Positions 50,601 through 59,841 are shown, counted from the first letter of the stretch. The stretch: 64,000 nt of DNA from Heteroscillospira sp050943935 (GCA_050943935.1 JBMNQC010000005.1:62001-126000), one strand, 5' to 3'. Numbers and translations are program-made. Notes: generated by a model not told the origin, from the letters alone.

Positions 50601-51180
50601 TATCGTTCACGCGCAGGAGGTTCTCATCGGTTTTCTGGAGCTTGCGCTCTGCCTCCTCCTTGCGGTAGCGGTAGCGGGATATGCCCGCAGCCTCCTCGAA
50701 TATCTCACGTCGGTCGGCGCTCTTGGCGGAAATTATCTCGCTTATCCTGCCCTGGCCTATGATGGAATAACCGTCCCGGCCGAGGCCTGTATCCATAAGC
50801 AGCTCGTGTATGTCGCGCAGGCGCACACTCTCCCGGTTAATGGAGTATTCGCTCTCGCCGCTGCGGTAATAGCGGCGGGTTATCATCACCTCGCTGGAGT
50901 CCATATCCAGCAGATGGGTGCTGTTGTCCAGAATGAGGCTCACCTGCGCAAAGCCCATGGCGCTGCGCTTCTCCGTGCCGCCGAAGATAACATCCTCCAT
51001 TTTGCCGCCGCGCAGAGCCTTGGAGCGCTGCTCGCCCATGACCCACAGTATCGCGTCGGAAATATTCGATTTTCCGCTGCCGTTGGGGCCTACAATGGCG
51101 GTGATATCCTTTTCGAAGCTGAGCCGGGTCTTTTCCGGAAAGGATTTGAAGCCCTGAATCTCCAGTGCTTTTAGATACAC
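47620..51180 (-). CDS. smc: Chromosome segregation ATPase SMC
   Basis: 1186 aa. N-terminal head with Walker A GPNGSGKSN (~32-40), long coiled coil (~165-500), hinge (~510-680, with GRGTLRGVHGPVASLV, and GGSMTGGS), second coiled coil (~690-1010), and C-terminal head with signature LLSGGEKA and Walker B FCVMDEIEAALDDANV. It compacts and untangles chromosomes with ScpA/B. It is followed by ftsY. Confidence 0.98.
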   Translation of the reverse strand: MYLKALEIQGFKSFPEKTRLSFEKDITAIVGPNGSGKSNISDAILWVMGEQRSKALRGGKMEDVIFGGTEKRSAMGFAQVSLILDNSTHLLDMDSSEVMITRRYYRSGESEYSINRESVRLRDIHELLMDTGLGRDGYSIIGQGRISEIISAKSADRREIFEEAAGISRYRYRKEEAERKLQKTDENLLRVNDKIDELELQVTPLKKQAEDAKKYLKLRDELRGAEVSVWMETLDRLREQAKTTEADAASADRARDKARTEMERFYADADNFGEKMREKDMEAENVRELLSRTEAQAAECESAMAVLRTNIENNARSVERIRSDMAEQENRAAELTEQINEHRERLDKIGGEQATIDADAMELAQRISENEATGSEAERELSRLVSAENEKAAALAQSGTMISMLADSAQELMDRETAAAREERAAEERREEASKQLSADKKLLRDADERVAELQNVISGYRLRMQGREQRVSRLSDEHTKLTIDCRSVESRINMLAGMEKELEGFSKAVKTVMREAGRGTLRGVHGPVASLVRAEEKYALAIETAVGGAMQNIVVDSPEAGKAAIELLKSRDAGRGTFLPLSSTRGGTINRLPVGEQGYLGLAVELVQFAPEYRCIFENLLGRTVVAESLGDAVRIARKYENRFRIVSLDGQLINAGGSMTGGSTARGTGMLSRANELERLRERIDSMKRKLDTCAGELSEANRELAAARHELDVAQEELAQAQTAQARAGSAVEHGKLILRSIDESLDALDEEKAELGRKLSENRARTGEVKENCAALEREIAVLREQSETLGMGREEFLSRRQALEEENSALRERRVSLEAEAGTIGRAMEQLTQLRDSLRGASGGRSDAIERIEAGSEQLRVELVQREESFKKLSAECVRHRERIAECVRLRLELEGRRDGANRSAKEKNDELIECERLCSRLDQRRQAAEMEERQIIDKLWDSYELSHSAAQNLRQPVENMAAAQKQIASLKRSIGALGNPNLGAIEEYERVSERYGFLTEQRDDVEKAKKELLKIIAEITKEMKDIFIREFKAIDQTFRQTFLELFGGGRAALSLEDPDNVLDCGIEIKVQPPGKALSTISLLSGGEKAFVAIALYFAIMKVRPTPFCVMDEIEAALDDANVIRYAEYMRNLTANTQFLVITHRRGTMEQADILYGVTMQEKGVSKVIEMDVDEAEKTLA

Positions 51181-51261
51181 GAAAACACCTCAATTTGTGC
51201 TATATACTCAAAATTATCTGCAATTTTCCATAATGACATAAAATACAGTATATCTTAAAGC

Positions 51262-52272
51262 TCAGTTTTTTGCAACGGAAACTATGCTGATTTCTTCTTT
51301 TTCCCGGGCATTTCCCAAAATTTTCAGCCTGGAAATATCCAGATTCTGTCTTATATATCCAACGTTGCATCTTTTGTGTCCAACGGCTGCGGAGACCCGG
51401 GAGGGGGGTACGGAAAGGGTGACGCACTCCGCTCCCCTGTACGGCTCAAGCATGGGCAGCATACGGCTGAGCATCAGCCTGCTGAGCACCAGCTCTCCCA
51501 GCGCCGGATGGTAGGCTCCCCCCACCGCTCCGCCGCCGGACAGCTCCTCCGTTGGGTTTAGACCCAGGCGTATTACGGGGATGCCCGCCGCCTCAAATAT
51601 GGGCAGTATGCGGGCGCAGACACGCACAGCGTCTTCCACCGTGTGCTCGGCGTATTTTCCGTTCAGCCAGCGCTCGTACAGCTCCGTATCCCGGACTATC
51701 ACCGTGGGGTAGATGCGCACGCCGTCCGGCTTCAGGGCGGCCAGGCGCTTTGCCGTGTCCACATCTTTTTCGTCGTCTGAGCCGGGCAGGCCGGTCATCA
51801 TCTGAAGTATGAGCGTAAAGCCCCGGCTGCGTATCAGTTCGGCGGCGGCCACGGTATGCGCCGCCGTGTGGCCCCGGTTGGTCTCAAGGAGCACGCCGTC
51901 GTCCATGGACTGGCTGCCCAGCTCTATGGTTTTAACTCCGTATTTCTCCAGCCTGTCCAGCCGCGGAGTGTCTATGGCGTCCGGCCGGGTGCTCAGACGT
52001 ATGGAGGACACCAGTCCCGCCCGTATGAAGGCGTAGGCGCTCTCCAGCAGCTCCACCTGCTGCTCCGGGGGTATGGCGGTGAAGCTGCCTCCGTAGAAGG
52101 CTATCTCGGGACAGCTGCCCTCCGGCAGCTTTTCCAGGGATTCTTCCACAGTATTTTTCACATCTGAGGCCGTGGCAGGCAAAAGGCTGCCTGAGATGCG
52201 CTTCTGATTGCAGAAAACGCAGTCCATCGGGCAGCCTGTGTGCGGTATGAATATAGGTATTATCCTGCTCAT
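51262..52272 (-). CDS. Elp3-like radical SAM protein without the acetyltransferase domain
   Basis: 336 aa. The [4Fe-4S]/SAM motif CPMDCVFC (~14-21) follows IIPIFIPHTG. FYGGSFTAIP, RLSTRPDAID and ELGSQSMDDGVL are the Elp3 radical SAM core; the GNAT histone-acetyltransferase half is missing, so this is the short bacterial paralog found between smc and rnc. Its reaction is unknown; a tRNA-related role is often assumed. It overlaps rnc by four bases. Confidence 0.85.
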   Translation of the reverse strand: MSRIIPIFIPHTGCPMDCVFCNQKRISGSLLPATASDVKNTVEESLEKLPEGSCPEIAFYGGSFTAIPPEQQVELLESAYAFIRAGLVSSIRLSTRPDAIDTPRLDRLEKYGVKTIELGSQSMDDGVLLETNRGHTAAHTVAAAELIRSRGFTLILQMMTGLPGSDDEKDVDTAKRLAALKPDGVRIYPTVIVRDTELYERWLNGKYAEHTVEDAVRVCARILPIFEAAGIPVIRLGLNPTEELSGGGAVGGAYHPALGELVLSRLMLSRMLPMLEPYRGAECVTLSVPPSRVSAAVGHKRCNVGYIRQNLDISRLKILGNAREKEEISIVSVAKN

Positions 52273-52949
52273 TTTTTTCTCAGCTCCTGCAGGGCGCGGC
52301 AGGCGGCGGCCTGCTCGGCCTCCTTTTTGCTGTGGCCCTCGCCCTGGCCTATGTCCACGCCGTTCAGGGTGACCCGGGCGGTAAAGAGCTTACAGTGGTC
52401 TGGACCTGACTGGCCTATCATCTCATAGGCAAGCACCTGACCGCTGCGGCGCTGTACCAGCTCCTGAAGCTCGGTTTTATGGTCGCCTGTGTGAATATGA
52501 GCCTTGGGGTCGAAGCCGTCCAATATCATGCGGTGGATAAAGTCCGAGGCAACCTCCATACCGCCGTCCAGATACATGGCGGCTATGAGCGCCTCCACAC
52601 AGTCGGCCAGTATTGACTGCCTCTCCCGTCCTCCGGTAAGCTCCTCGCCCTTGCCCAGCATGAGATATTTGCCCAGCTCCAGCCTCTGTGCAACGCCGTA
52701 AAGGCTCTGCTCGCATACCAGCTCAGCCCGCAGGCGTGTCATGCGGCCCTCGGGCATATCCGGACACTTAAGAAACAGGTGGCGGGCCACCACCAGTCCC
52801 AGCACGCTGTCACCCAAAAACTCCAGGCGCTCGTTGCAGCGTATGGCGGCGTGGCGGTTCTCGTTGGCGTAGGAGCTGTGTACCATAGCTGTGGAAAAAA
52901 GTGCGCCGTCCCGAAACTCGTAGCCGAGCTTTTTTTCCAGCTCTTTCAC
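52269..52949 (-). CDS. rnc: Ribonuclease III
   Basis: 226 aa. The catalytic motif NERLEFLGDSVLGLVVA (~38-54) with acidic residues also at ADCVEALIAAMYLDGG; the dsRNA-binding domain (~155-224) has KTELQELVQRR and the terminal GEGHSKKEAEQAAACRAL. It processes rRNA and double-stranded RNAs. It starts at GTG 52949, one base after the acpP stop. Confidence 0.97.
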   Translation of the reverse strand: MKELEKKLGYEFRDGALFSTAMVHSSYANENRHAAIRCNERLEFLGDSVLGLVVARHLFLKCPDMPEGRMTRLRAELVCEQSLYGVAQRLELGKYLMLGKGEELTGGRERQSILADCVEALIAAMYLDGGMEVASDFIHRMILDGFDPKAHIHTGDHKTELQELVQRRSGQVLAYEMIGQSGPDHCKLFTARVTLNGVDIGQGEGHSKKEAEQAAACRALQELRKK

Positions 52950-53222
52950 TTAAGCCTGCATCTCCTTGAATCTGATGATGTAATCGACCATGTCGCCCAC
53001 AGTCTCCAGCTCACGAACCTCTTCCATGAGGCTCTCCCGGGCGGCCTTCTCCTTGGGCAGCACCAGGTCGAACTCCTCCTCGCTGGCCAGCACCAGCTCG
53101 GCAAGGTCCACGGAATCTATGCCCAAATCGTCCACCAGACCGGTTTCCTCGGTGATATCGTCTGCATCGGTGATATCAATGATAAGGTCCTTAATAGTGT
53201 CAAAAACAGAATTTCTATCCAT
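52950..53222 (-). CDS. acpP: Acyl carrier protein
   Basis: 90 aa, acidic. The phosphopantetheine site is Ser37 in LGIDSVDLAEL (usual DSLD is here DSVD). Helices flank it (FDTIKDLIIDI; VLASEEEFDLVL). It carries acyl chains for fatty-acid synthesis; the plsX neighbour uses acyl-ACP. At 90 residues it is slightly longer than the typical ~77, with an extra loop RESLMEEVRE. Confidence 0.93.
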   Translation of the reverse strand: MDRNSVFDTIKDLIIDITDADDITEETGLVDDLGIDSVDLAELVLASEEEFDLVLPKEKAARESLMEEVRELETVGDMVDYIIRFKEMQA

Positions 53223-53278
53223 TTTTTAATCTCCTTTAATATGATTCAGCAACATAATACGCACAAGCGCTCAGGATG

Positions 53279-54304
53279 TCAAGACTCTTTATCCAGTTTC
53301 ATGTATTCCACATTGCGCTCTATCTCGCCTATAACGTCGGCCTCAACAAATCCAACAGCCTGTTTTATGGCGCTGCGGAAAGCTCTGGCGTTGCTGCTGC
53401 CGTGGGCCTTTACCACTGTCCTGCGCAGACCAAGCATAATTGTACCTCCAGTCTCGCTCACATCCACCTTGTCCTTAATGGCCATGACGCCGCCTTTCAG
53501 CAGCAGCGCGCCCAACTTGTTTTTAAGGCTGGACAGGAACGCGCCCTTCAGCTCCTTAAGAAGAAAAAGGGCTGTGCCCTCCACGGTTTTAAGAAAGATA
53601 TTTCCGGTAAATCCGTCGCATACCAGCACATCGGTGTGGCCCAGCATGGCCTCCCGGGCCTCTATATTGCCCGTAAAGTTTATGCGTCCCGCGTCGCCCG
53701 CGGCCTTGAGCACATCATAGGCCTCTTCACGGCGCTGGCCGCCCTTGCCGGCCTCGACTCCGATATTGAGCTGGGAGACCCGGGGATTTTCCAGTCCCAT
53801 GATGTTTTTGGCGTAGAAGGAACCCATGTAGGCAAACTGCAGCAGATACTCATCGGTGCACTCTATATTTGCGCCGCAGTCTATGAGCAGCACGCCGTGA
53901 CCCGCGTTGGGCACCACGGGTGCCAGGGCCGCGCGGCGTATGCCCTTGACCCGGCGCACGGTCATGGTGGCTCCGCTGAGGAGCGCTCCGGTGCTGCCGG
54001 CGGATACGAAAGCGTCGCCCTCGCCGCGAGACAGCAGTCTGAGCCCCACGGCCATGGATGAATCGTTCTTAACTCGGACGGCCATGCTGGGCTCGTCCTC
54101 CATGGTGATGACCTCGCTGGTTGGGACCACGCGTATATGCTCGCCGTCCGCCCCGGCGTTCTTTTCCCGGAGGCAGCTCTCTATCGCGTCCGCGTCGCCC
54201 ACCAGAGTGATATCGATGCCGAATTCCCGGGCCGCGTCTACAGCTCCGTGGACGGCGGCAGAGGGAGCGTTATCGCCGCCCATTGCGTCTATAATAATTC
54301 TCAT
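53279..54304 (-). CDS. plsX: Phosphate acyltransferase PlsX
   Basis: 341 aa. MRIIIDAMGGDNAPSAAVHGA begins the family; SAGSTGALLSGA, LIDCGANIECTDEYLLQFA, DGFTGNIFLKT are conserved. It forms acyl phosphate from acyl-ACP to start phospholipid synthesis. It overlaps trmFO by four bases and precedes acpP, giving a lipid synthesis unit. Confidence 0.97.
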   Translation of the reverse strand: MRIIIDAMGGDNAPSAAVHGAVDAAREFGIDITLVGDADAIESCLREKNAGADGEHIRVVPTSEVITMEDEPSMAVRVKNDSSMAVGLRLLSRGEGDAFVSAGSTGALLSGATMTVRRVKGIRRAALAPVVPNAGHGVLLIDCGANIECTDEYLLQFAYMGSFYAKNIMGLENPRVSQLNIGVEAGKGGQRREEAYDVLKAAGDAGRINFTGNIEAREAMLGHTDVLVCDGFTGNIFLKTVEGTALFLLKELKGAFLSSLKNKLGALLLKGGVMAIKDKVDVSETGGTIMLGLRRTVVKAHGSSNARAFRSAIKQAVGFVEADVIGEIERNVEYMKLDKES

Positions 54305-55614
54305 TTAAAGCTTTCCTCTTCAGTTTTCTCCCCGATTATCTCCAGCGCACGTTTGGAGATCTCAAGGTTTTTGTTCCGCTTGCCTTTCACCCTGTAGCCC
54401 AGGGGGGCGATGATGCCGAAGTTTATGTTCATGGGCTGGAAATCCCCCACGCTGCCCTCGGAAATGTACAGTCCCAGAGCGCCTATGGCTGTCTCCTTGG
54501 GAAAATCCAGAGGGGGCAGCCCCCGCAGGCGGGCGGCGGTCTCAAGACCCACAAGCATGCCGGATGCGCAGGACTCCACATAGCCCTCAACGCCCGTCAT
54601 CTGTCCGGCGAAGGATATACGCGGGTCGGACTTCAAACGGTAATATCTGTCCAGCAGCTCGGGAGAGCGGAGATAGGTGTTGCGGTGCATGACGCCGTAG
54701 CGCACGAATTCCGCGTCCCTCAGGGCTGGTATCATGGAGAACACCCGCTTCTGCTCGCCGAAGGCCAGGTGGGTCTGGAAGCCCACCAGATTATACAGAG
54801 TTCCCTCGGCATTGTCCCGGCGAAGCTGCACCACGGCGTAGCTCTCCTCCCCCGTTCTGGGGTCACGGAGACCCACGGGCTTAAGGGGCCCGTAGCGGAG
54901 AGTGTCCTCGCCCCTTCTGGCCATTACCTCCACAGGCATACAGCCCTCGAAAACTCCGGCGTCCACAAAGCCGTGGACCTCGGCCTCCCTGGCGGAGATG
55001 AGCTCCTTCCAGAAGGCCTGATACTCCTCCTTTGTCATAGGGCAGTTTACATAATCCGCCGTGCCCTTGTCGTAGCGGGAGGCGAAAAAGGCGCTGTCCA
55101 TATCGACGCTGGCCAGGGTGACTATGGGCGCGGCTGCGTCAAAGAAGCTGAGGCTCTGAGTCTCGGGGAAGAGCTCCGCTATCTTTTCGGCCAGGCCGTC
55201 TGAGGTGAGGGGGCCGGTGGCTATGACCACCTGGCCTCCGGGTATATCCAGAGCCTCGTCCTCCACTATTTCAATGAGAGGCTCGGCTCTCAGCTGCTCG
55301 GTGATGGTGCGGGCAAAGCCCACTCTGTCCACAGCCAGGGCGCCGCCGGCGGCCACGCGGTTTTTATCTGCGGAGAGCATAATGAGAGAGCCCAGGCGCC
55401 GCAGCTCCTCCTTGAGCAGTCCCACGGCGTTTGTCAGCTCGTCGCTTCGCAGGGAGTTGGAGCACACCAGCTCCGCAAAATACTCGGAAACGTGGGCTGG
55501 CGTCATTTTTTTCGGCTTCATTTCCACCAGACGCACAGGTATGCCCCGGCGGGCAAGCTGCCACGCGCACTCGCTTCCGGCCAGTCCGGCGCCTATGACC
55601 GTAACTTTTTCCAT
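54301..55614 (-). CDS. trmFO: Methylenetetrahydrofolate-tRNA-(uracil-5-)-methyltransferase TrmFO
   Basis: 437 aa. The FAD-binding VIGAGLAGSECAWQLA, VRLVEMKP, ELVCSNSLRSD (catalytic Cys near 51), and CPMTKEEY (second Cys) are present, with GQMTGVEGYVESCASG near the C-terminus. It makes m5U54 in tRNA using methylene-THF and FADH2. It lies downstream of topA, the usual Firmicutes order. Confidence 0.96.
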   Translation of the reverse strand: MEKVTVIGAGLAGSECAWQLARRGIPVRLVEMKPKKMTPAHVSEYFAELVCSNSLRSDELTNAVGLLKEELRRLGSLIMLSADKNRVAAGGALAVDRVGFARTITEQLRAEPLIEIVEDEALDIPGGQVVIATGPLTSDGLAEKIAELFPETQSLSFFDAAAPIVTLASVDMDSAFFASRYDKGTADYVNCPMTKEEYQAFWKELISAREAEVHGFVDAGVFEGCMPVEVMARRGEDTLRYGPLKPVGLRDPRTGEESYAVVQLRRDNAEGTLYNLVGFQTHLAFGEQKRVFSMIPALRDAEFVRYGVMHRNTYLRSPELLDRYYRLKSDPRISFAGQMTGVEGYVESCASGMLVGLETAARLRGLPPLDFPKETAIGALGLYISEGSVGDFQPMNINFGIIAPLGYRVKGKRNKNLEISKRALEIIGEKTEEESFK

Positions 55615-55631
55615 TTCAGTCTCCTTGGGTA

Positions 55632-57824
55632 TTATTTCTGTTCCTCAGTCTCCGGGGCGCTCTTCTCCTCCGTCTTTTCGGCGGGGGCGGCCTCCTCGGT
55701 CTTTTTTGCCCGGCGCTTATAGCCGCGCTTGTCCTCGGGCAGGAAGTTGGGGCACTCCTCGTTTATGCAGAAGCTCTTGCGCTGGCCCTTGCCGGAGAGC
55801 TTGAACATGGTCTTGCCGCACTCGGGGCACAGGTCCTTGGTAGGCACGTCCCAGGTCATAAAGCCGCAGGCCGCGCCCTTTTCGCAGGCGTAGTAGGTGT
55901 AGCCCTTTTTGGAGGTTCGCTTGAGTATGCGTCCGCCGCAGCGGGGGCATTTTCCGGGCATCTCCACAACTATGGGCTTGGTGAAATCGCACTCCGGGAA
56001 GCCGGGGCAGGCCAGGAAACGGCCGAAGCGGCCGCTCTTATACACCATCTGCTTGCCGCATTTATCGCATATCTCATCGGAATACTCGTCGGGCACCTTC
56101 AGGTGCACGCCCTCCAGAGCCTGCTCGGCGTTTTCCAGAGAGCTCTCAAAGCCGCCGTAGAAGTCGCTGAGCAGCCCCTTCCACTGGCGCTTGCCCTCCT
56201 CCACCTCGTCCAGTCCCTCCTCCATTTTGGCGGTGAACTTCATGTCGACGATGTCGGGGAAGCGCTCCTCCATAAGTCCGGTTACCACCTCGCCCAGAGC
56301 GGTGGGACGCAGGTAGCGTCCCTCCTTCACCACATATTCTCTGGCGGTGATGGTGGAGATGGTGGGGGCGTAGGTGCTGGGGCGGCCTATGCCCTTCTCC
56401 TCCATGGCCCGGATGAGGGTGGCCTCGGTGTAGCGGGGCGGAGGATTGGTGAACTGCTGCTCCCTTTCTATCTTCTTGAGGGAGACATTCTCGCCCTCCC
56501 GAAGCTCCGGCAGAGGCTTGCGGGCCTCCTCGGTATTCTCATCCTTGCTCTCCTCATACACGGCGGTATAGCCTGAAAAGCGCAGCTCGGAGTTGTTGGC
56601 ACGGAAAATATATTTATCGCTCTGTACGTCTATCACAACATTGTCGTAAATGGCGTTGGCCATCTGGCTGGCGGTGAAGCGGCCCCAGATAAGGCGGTAG
56701 AGGCGGTACTGCTCGGCGGTGAGGGATTTCTTCACCCGCTCGGGGGTGAGGGTCACGGAGCTGGGGCGTATGGCCTCGTGGGCGTCCTGAGCGCCGCTCT
56801 TGGCCTTGTAGCGCCGGGGCTGTCCCGTATAGTACTCCTTGCCGTAGCGGCCCACTATGAACTCTCCTGCGGCTGCCAGAGCGTCCTCGGAAAGGCGCAG
56901 GGAGTCGGTACGCATATAGGTGATGAGACCTATGGTGCCCTCGCCCTCAATATCCACGCCCTCATACAGCTGCTGGGCTATGGACATGGTGCGCCGGGGC
57001 GTCATGCCCAGGCGGCGGGAAGCCTCCTGCTGCAGAGTGGAGGTTATGAACGGAGGCGAGGGAGAGCGCTGCTTCTCGCCCCGTTTTACGGTGCTGATGG
57101 TGAAGGGGCTCTTCTCCACGGCAGAGACCACGGTGTTTACCTCTTCCTCGCTGTGCAGCTCCAGTTTTTTCTCCGTGGTGCCGTGGAAGCGTGCAGTAAA
57201 CTCGCCGGGGCGCTCTATGCGGCCCAGACGCACATCCAGATGCCAGTACTCCTCGGGCACGAAGGCCTTTATCTCCTTCTCCCTGTCCACCACCATGCGG
57301 GTGGCCACGGACTGGACACGGCCCGCGGAGAGGCCGCGCTTTATCTTGCGCCACAGCAGGGGGCTGAGCTTGTATCCCACTATGCGGTCAAGTATGCGGC
57401 GGGCCTGCTGAGCGTCCACCAGGTCCTGGTCTATATCCCTGGGATGCTGTATGCTGTCGCGCACCACGTTTTTGGTTATCTCGTTGAAGGTCACTCGTCT
57501 GGCCTTTTCGTCGGGAAGCTGCAGCAGCTCCTTCAGATGCCAGGATATGGCCTCTCCCTCGCGGTCCGGGTCGGTTGCGAGATAAACTATGCCCGCGCTT
57601 TTGGCGCGCTTTTTCAGCTCGGAAATTATCTCTTCTCTGCCTTTTACGGGAATATACTGGGGCTCGAAGCCGTTTTCGATATCCACGCCCATTTTGCTCT
57701 TGGGCAGGTCGCGCAGATGGCCCATGGAGGCCACGACCTTGTAGTCATTGCCCAGATATTTCTCGATGGTTCTGGCTTTTGCGGGTGACTCGACTATCAC
57801 CAGATCCGTCTTTGCCTTTGCCAT
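55632..57824 (-). CDS. topA: DNA topoisomerase I
   Basis: 730 aa, type IA. The Toprim domain (~1-120) starts LVIVESPAKARTIEKYLG with TDPDREGEAISWHL; the active-site tyrosine is in GLITYMRTDSLR (~300). Three C-terminal zinc ribbons at ~575, ~615 and ~655 (CDKCGKQMVYKSGRFG; CPRCGGRIL; CPECGKTMFK) are followed by a Lys/Glu/Ala-rich tail. It relaxes negative supercoils. It lies between dprA and trmFO. Confidence 0.98.
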   Translation of the reverse strand: MAKAKTDLVIVESPAKARTIEKYLGNDYKVVASMGHLRDLPKSKMGVDIENGFEPQYIPVKGREEIISELKKRAKSAGIVYLATDPDREGEAISWHLKELLQLPDEKARRVTFNEITKNVVRDSIQHPRDIDQDLVDAQQARRILDRIVGYKLSPLLWRKIKRGLSAGRVQSVATRMVVDREKEIKAFVPEEYWHLDVRLGRIERPGEFTARFHGTTEKKLELHSEEEVNTVVSAVEKSPFTISTVKRGEKQRSPSPPFITSTLQQEASRRLGMTPRRTMSIAQQLYEGVDIEGEGTIGLITYMRTDSLRLSEDALAAAGEFIVGRYGKEYYTGQPRRYKAKSGAQDAHEAIRPSSVTLTPERVKKSLTAEQYRLYRLIWGRFTASQMANAIYDNVVIDVQSDKYIFRANNSELRFSGYTAVYEESKDENTEEARKPLPELREGENVSLKKIEREQQFTNPPPRYTEATLIRAMEEKGIGRPSTYAPTISTITAREYVVKEGRYLRPTALGEVVTGLMEERFPDIVDMKFTAKMEEGLDEVEEGKRQWKGLLSDFYGGFESSLENAEQALEGVHLKVPDEYSDEICDKCGKQMVYKSGRFGRFLACPGFPECDFTKPIVVEMPGKCPRCGGRILKRTSKKGYTYYACEKGAACGFMTWDVPTKDLCPECGKTMFKLSGKGQRKSFCINEECPNFLPEDKRGYKRRAKKTEEAAPAEKTEEKSAPETEEQK

Positions 57825-57830
57825 TTGGTC

Positions 57831-59033
57831 TTATCCTCGTTTCGTTTTAATGTTTAGCTTGTATTTGTCAAAGCCCGTTGGTGTGACGAAGCCCATGATT
57901 TGCAGCATGGTAAGCTCGCTCATCACCTCGGCGGCCGATAGCGACGTTTTTACTATGATGGAGTCGGCGTAGCATTCGCCCTCCATCGCGGAAATTATTT
58001 TCAACTGCTTGGAAGTAAGCCCCTCAAGCTGGTCCTTCAAGCCAATATATTCCAAGTCGCTCTTATTGTCAATGTCTTTCGGCGGAGTGGCTGTTTTTTC
58101 CGTGCTCCTGACCGGCGGAGGAGAGAAAGAGTTCCCGTCCGGTCTGCGTATTTTGTGGGGAAACAGTCCCTGGTATTCGCCTAAAATGTCCCAGCCGTCC
58201 AGAGTGAGCTTTGCGCAGTCCCGCAGCAGGGCGTTTGAACCCGCGCAGGCCGGGGCGTCCGCGTTGCCGGGCACGGCAAACACATCCCTGCCCTGCTCGG
58301 AGGCGAACTCCGCCGTTATGAGCGCTCCGCTTTTCTCCGGCGCCTCTACTATCACCACACCCAGGCTAAGACCGCTGAGTATGCGGTTGCGGGCAGGAAA
58401 ATGATTGCGGGCGTACACGGTGCCAGGGGGATATTCGCTTATGAGCGCCCCCTCCATACAGACGTCTCTGAAAAGGGCGGCGTTGCTTTTGGGGTATATC
58501 TGGTCTATGGGCGTACCCAGCACGCCCAGGCACTTTCCTCCGGCGCGCAGGCAGCCCAGCGCTCCCGCGCTGTCTATACCCTCGGCCAGACCGCTGACAA
58601 CAAGCGCGCCTCCCCGCCCAAGCTCAAAGCCCAGGCGCTCGGCCATTTTGTAGCCGTATGGCGTGCAGCCCCGGGTTCCGGCTATACATACGGCGCAGTC
58701 CGTTTCCTCAACTGGCATACGCCCCTTTACGAACAGCACCGCAGGCGGATCGTATATCTGGGAGAGACGGCGCGGATAGGCGCTGTCGCCCCAGGCTATG
58801 AGCTGTATCTCCTCCCGGGCGCAGATATCCATGGCGCCCATTGCGCTGTCCATGCTCTTGTCGCAGAGATAGGCAAAGTCTGTCTCCCTCAGCCCCTCAA
58901 CGGCGCGAAGCTCCCCGGCAGAGGCGAAGAACAGCTCTTCCACGCTGCCGAAGAAATCCAGAGCCAGCAGCTTGGCCTTTGGGCGCAGGCGTGTGAGGCA
59001 GGCAAGCCACATCCAGTATTTGATTTGACCCAT
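57831..59033 (-). CDS. dprA: DNA-processing protein DprA (Smf)
   Basis: 400 aa. An N-terminal SAM-like domain (~1-75), Rossmann-like core (GTRGCTPYG, VVSGLAEGID, GLSLGVVIVEA, GALITAEFASEQGRDVFAVPG), and a C-terminal winged helix (LEGLTSKQLKIISAMEGECY ~335 onward). It loads RecA on incoming ssDNA in transformation and co-occurs here with comEC. It is close to topA, as in Bacillus. Confidence 0.95.
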   Translation of the reverse strand: MGQIKYWMWLACLTRLRPKAKLLALDFFGSVEELFFASAGELRAVEGLRETDFAYLCDKSMDSAMGAMDICAREEIQLIAWGDSAYPRRLSQIYDPPAVLFVKGRMPVEETDCAVCIAGTRGCTPYGYKMAERLGFELGRGGALVVSGLAEGIDSAGALGCLRAGGKCLGVLGTPIDQIYPKSNAALFRDVCMEGALISEYPPGTVYARNHFPARNRILSGLSLGVVIVEAPEKSGALITAEFASEQGRDVFAVPGNADAPACAGSNALLRDCAKLTLDGWDILGEYQGLFPHKIRRPDGNSFSPPPVRSTEKTATPPKDIDNKSDLEYIGLKDQLEGLTSKQLKIISAMEGECYADSIIVKTSLSAAEVMSELTMLQIMGFVTPTGFDKYKLNIKTKRG

Positions 59034-59044
59034 GCCCCTCTCCC

Positions 59045-59087
59045 CTTTCTCAGGCTTTCTCAGGCTTTCTCAGGCTTTCTCAGGCTC
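59045..59087. repeat. 10-bp tandem repeat
   Basis: CAGGCTTTCT is repeated three times in full (59051-59080), flanked by partial copies (59045-59050, 59081-59086). It lies between dprA and the methyltransferase gene, whose stop codon falls inside it. Unit length 10 is not a multiple of three, so copy-number change would alter that protein's end. Confidence 0.92.
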
Positions 59088-59829
59088 TCACAGTCTCCCA
59101 CATGACTATAGCGGCGGCCACCGCCGCGTTAAAGGATTCGCTGCCGGGCTGCATGGGGATGATGAGCTGACTGTCACACATGTCCAGCAGCTCCGCGCTC
59201 AGCCCTCTGCCCTCGCTGCCTATGGCGACGGCGCAGCCGGAAAGTTCGGTATCTCTAAGGTCCTTTGCCTTGGCTGTGAGCGCCGCGCCGCACAGGCGCA
59301 GTCCGCGGCTGTCCAGCATAGCACGCAGCCCGGATGCGTCCGTACGCAGCACCCGCTGGCGGAATATGGCGCCCATGGTGGCCCGGGCGGTCTTGGGATT
59401 ATGAATATCCGCGCAGTCGCCCACCAGCACCACGGCGTCGTAGCCCAGGGCGTTGGCCGTGCGCACAACCGTGCCCACGTTGCCGGGGTCCTGGACGTTT
59501 TCCAGCACTATCACTCGGTCTCCGGTAAGCCCATCGCTCTCCGGCTGCATTTTCAGGGAAAATATGGGTCCCGGACTGTTCTGCATGGGCGACACATAGT
59601 CGAACAGGGAGTCCGGAGCGGTGTATGTCTCTATATTCCCCGGCAGTTCGAACATGGGCTTTTCGCGCCACAGCACGGTTTTCACCTCCGCGCCGGACTG
59701 CAGCGCCTCTGTGAGAAGCTTGTGGCCGTCGCAGATAAATTCCCGGCGCTCCTGCCTGTAGGCACGCTCTTTTCCCAGCTGTCTGAGATGGGCGATTATT
59801 TTATTTTTGCGGGATGTAAGCTGTTCCAT
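59080..59829 (-). CDS. SpoU/TrmH-family RNA 2'-O-methyltransferase
   Basis: 249 aa. An N-terminal substrate-binding domain (KIIAHLRQLGKERAYRQERREFICDGHKLL) precedes the SPOUT knot with VIVLENVQDPGNVGTVVRTA, IGSEGRGLSAELL and LIIPMQPGSESFNAAVAAAI, the three SpoU motifs. It methylates a ribose in rRNA or tRNA; the exact site is not predictable. Its gene begins directly after a terminator hairpin and ends in a tandem repeat. Confidence 0.92.
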   Translation of the reverse strand: MEQLTSRKNKIIAHLRQLGKERAYRQERREFICDGHKLLTEALQSGAEVKTVLWREKPMFELPGNIETYTAPDSLFDYVSPMQNSPGPIFSLKMQPESDGLTGDRVIVLENVQDPGNVGTVVRTANALGYDAVVLVGDCADIHNPKTARATMGAIFRQRVLRTDASGLRAMLDSRGLRLCGAALTAKAKDLRDTELSGCAVAIGSEGRGLSAELLDMCDSQLIIPMQPGSESFNAAVAAAIVMWETVRA

Positions 59830-59841
59830 GGCGTACCTCTT

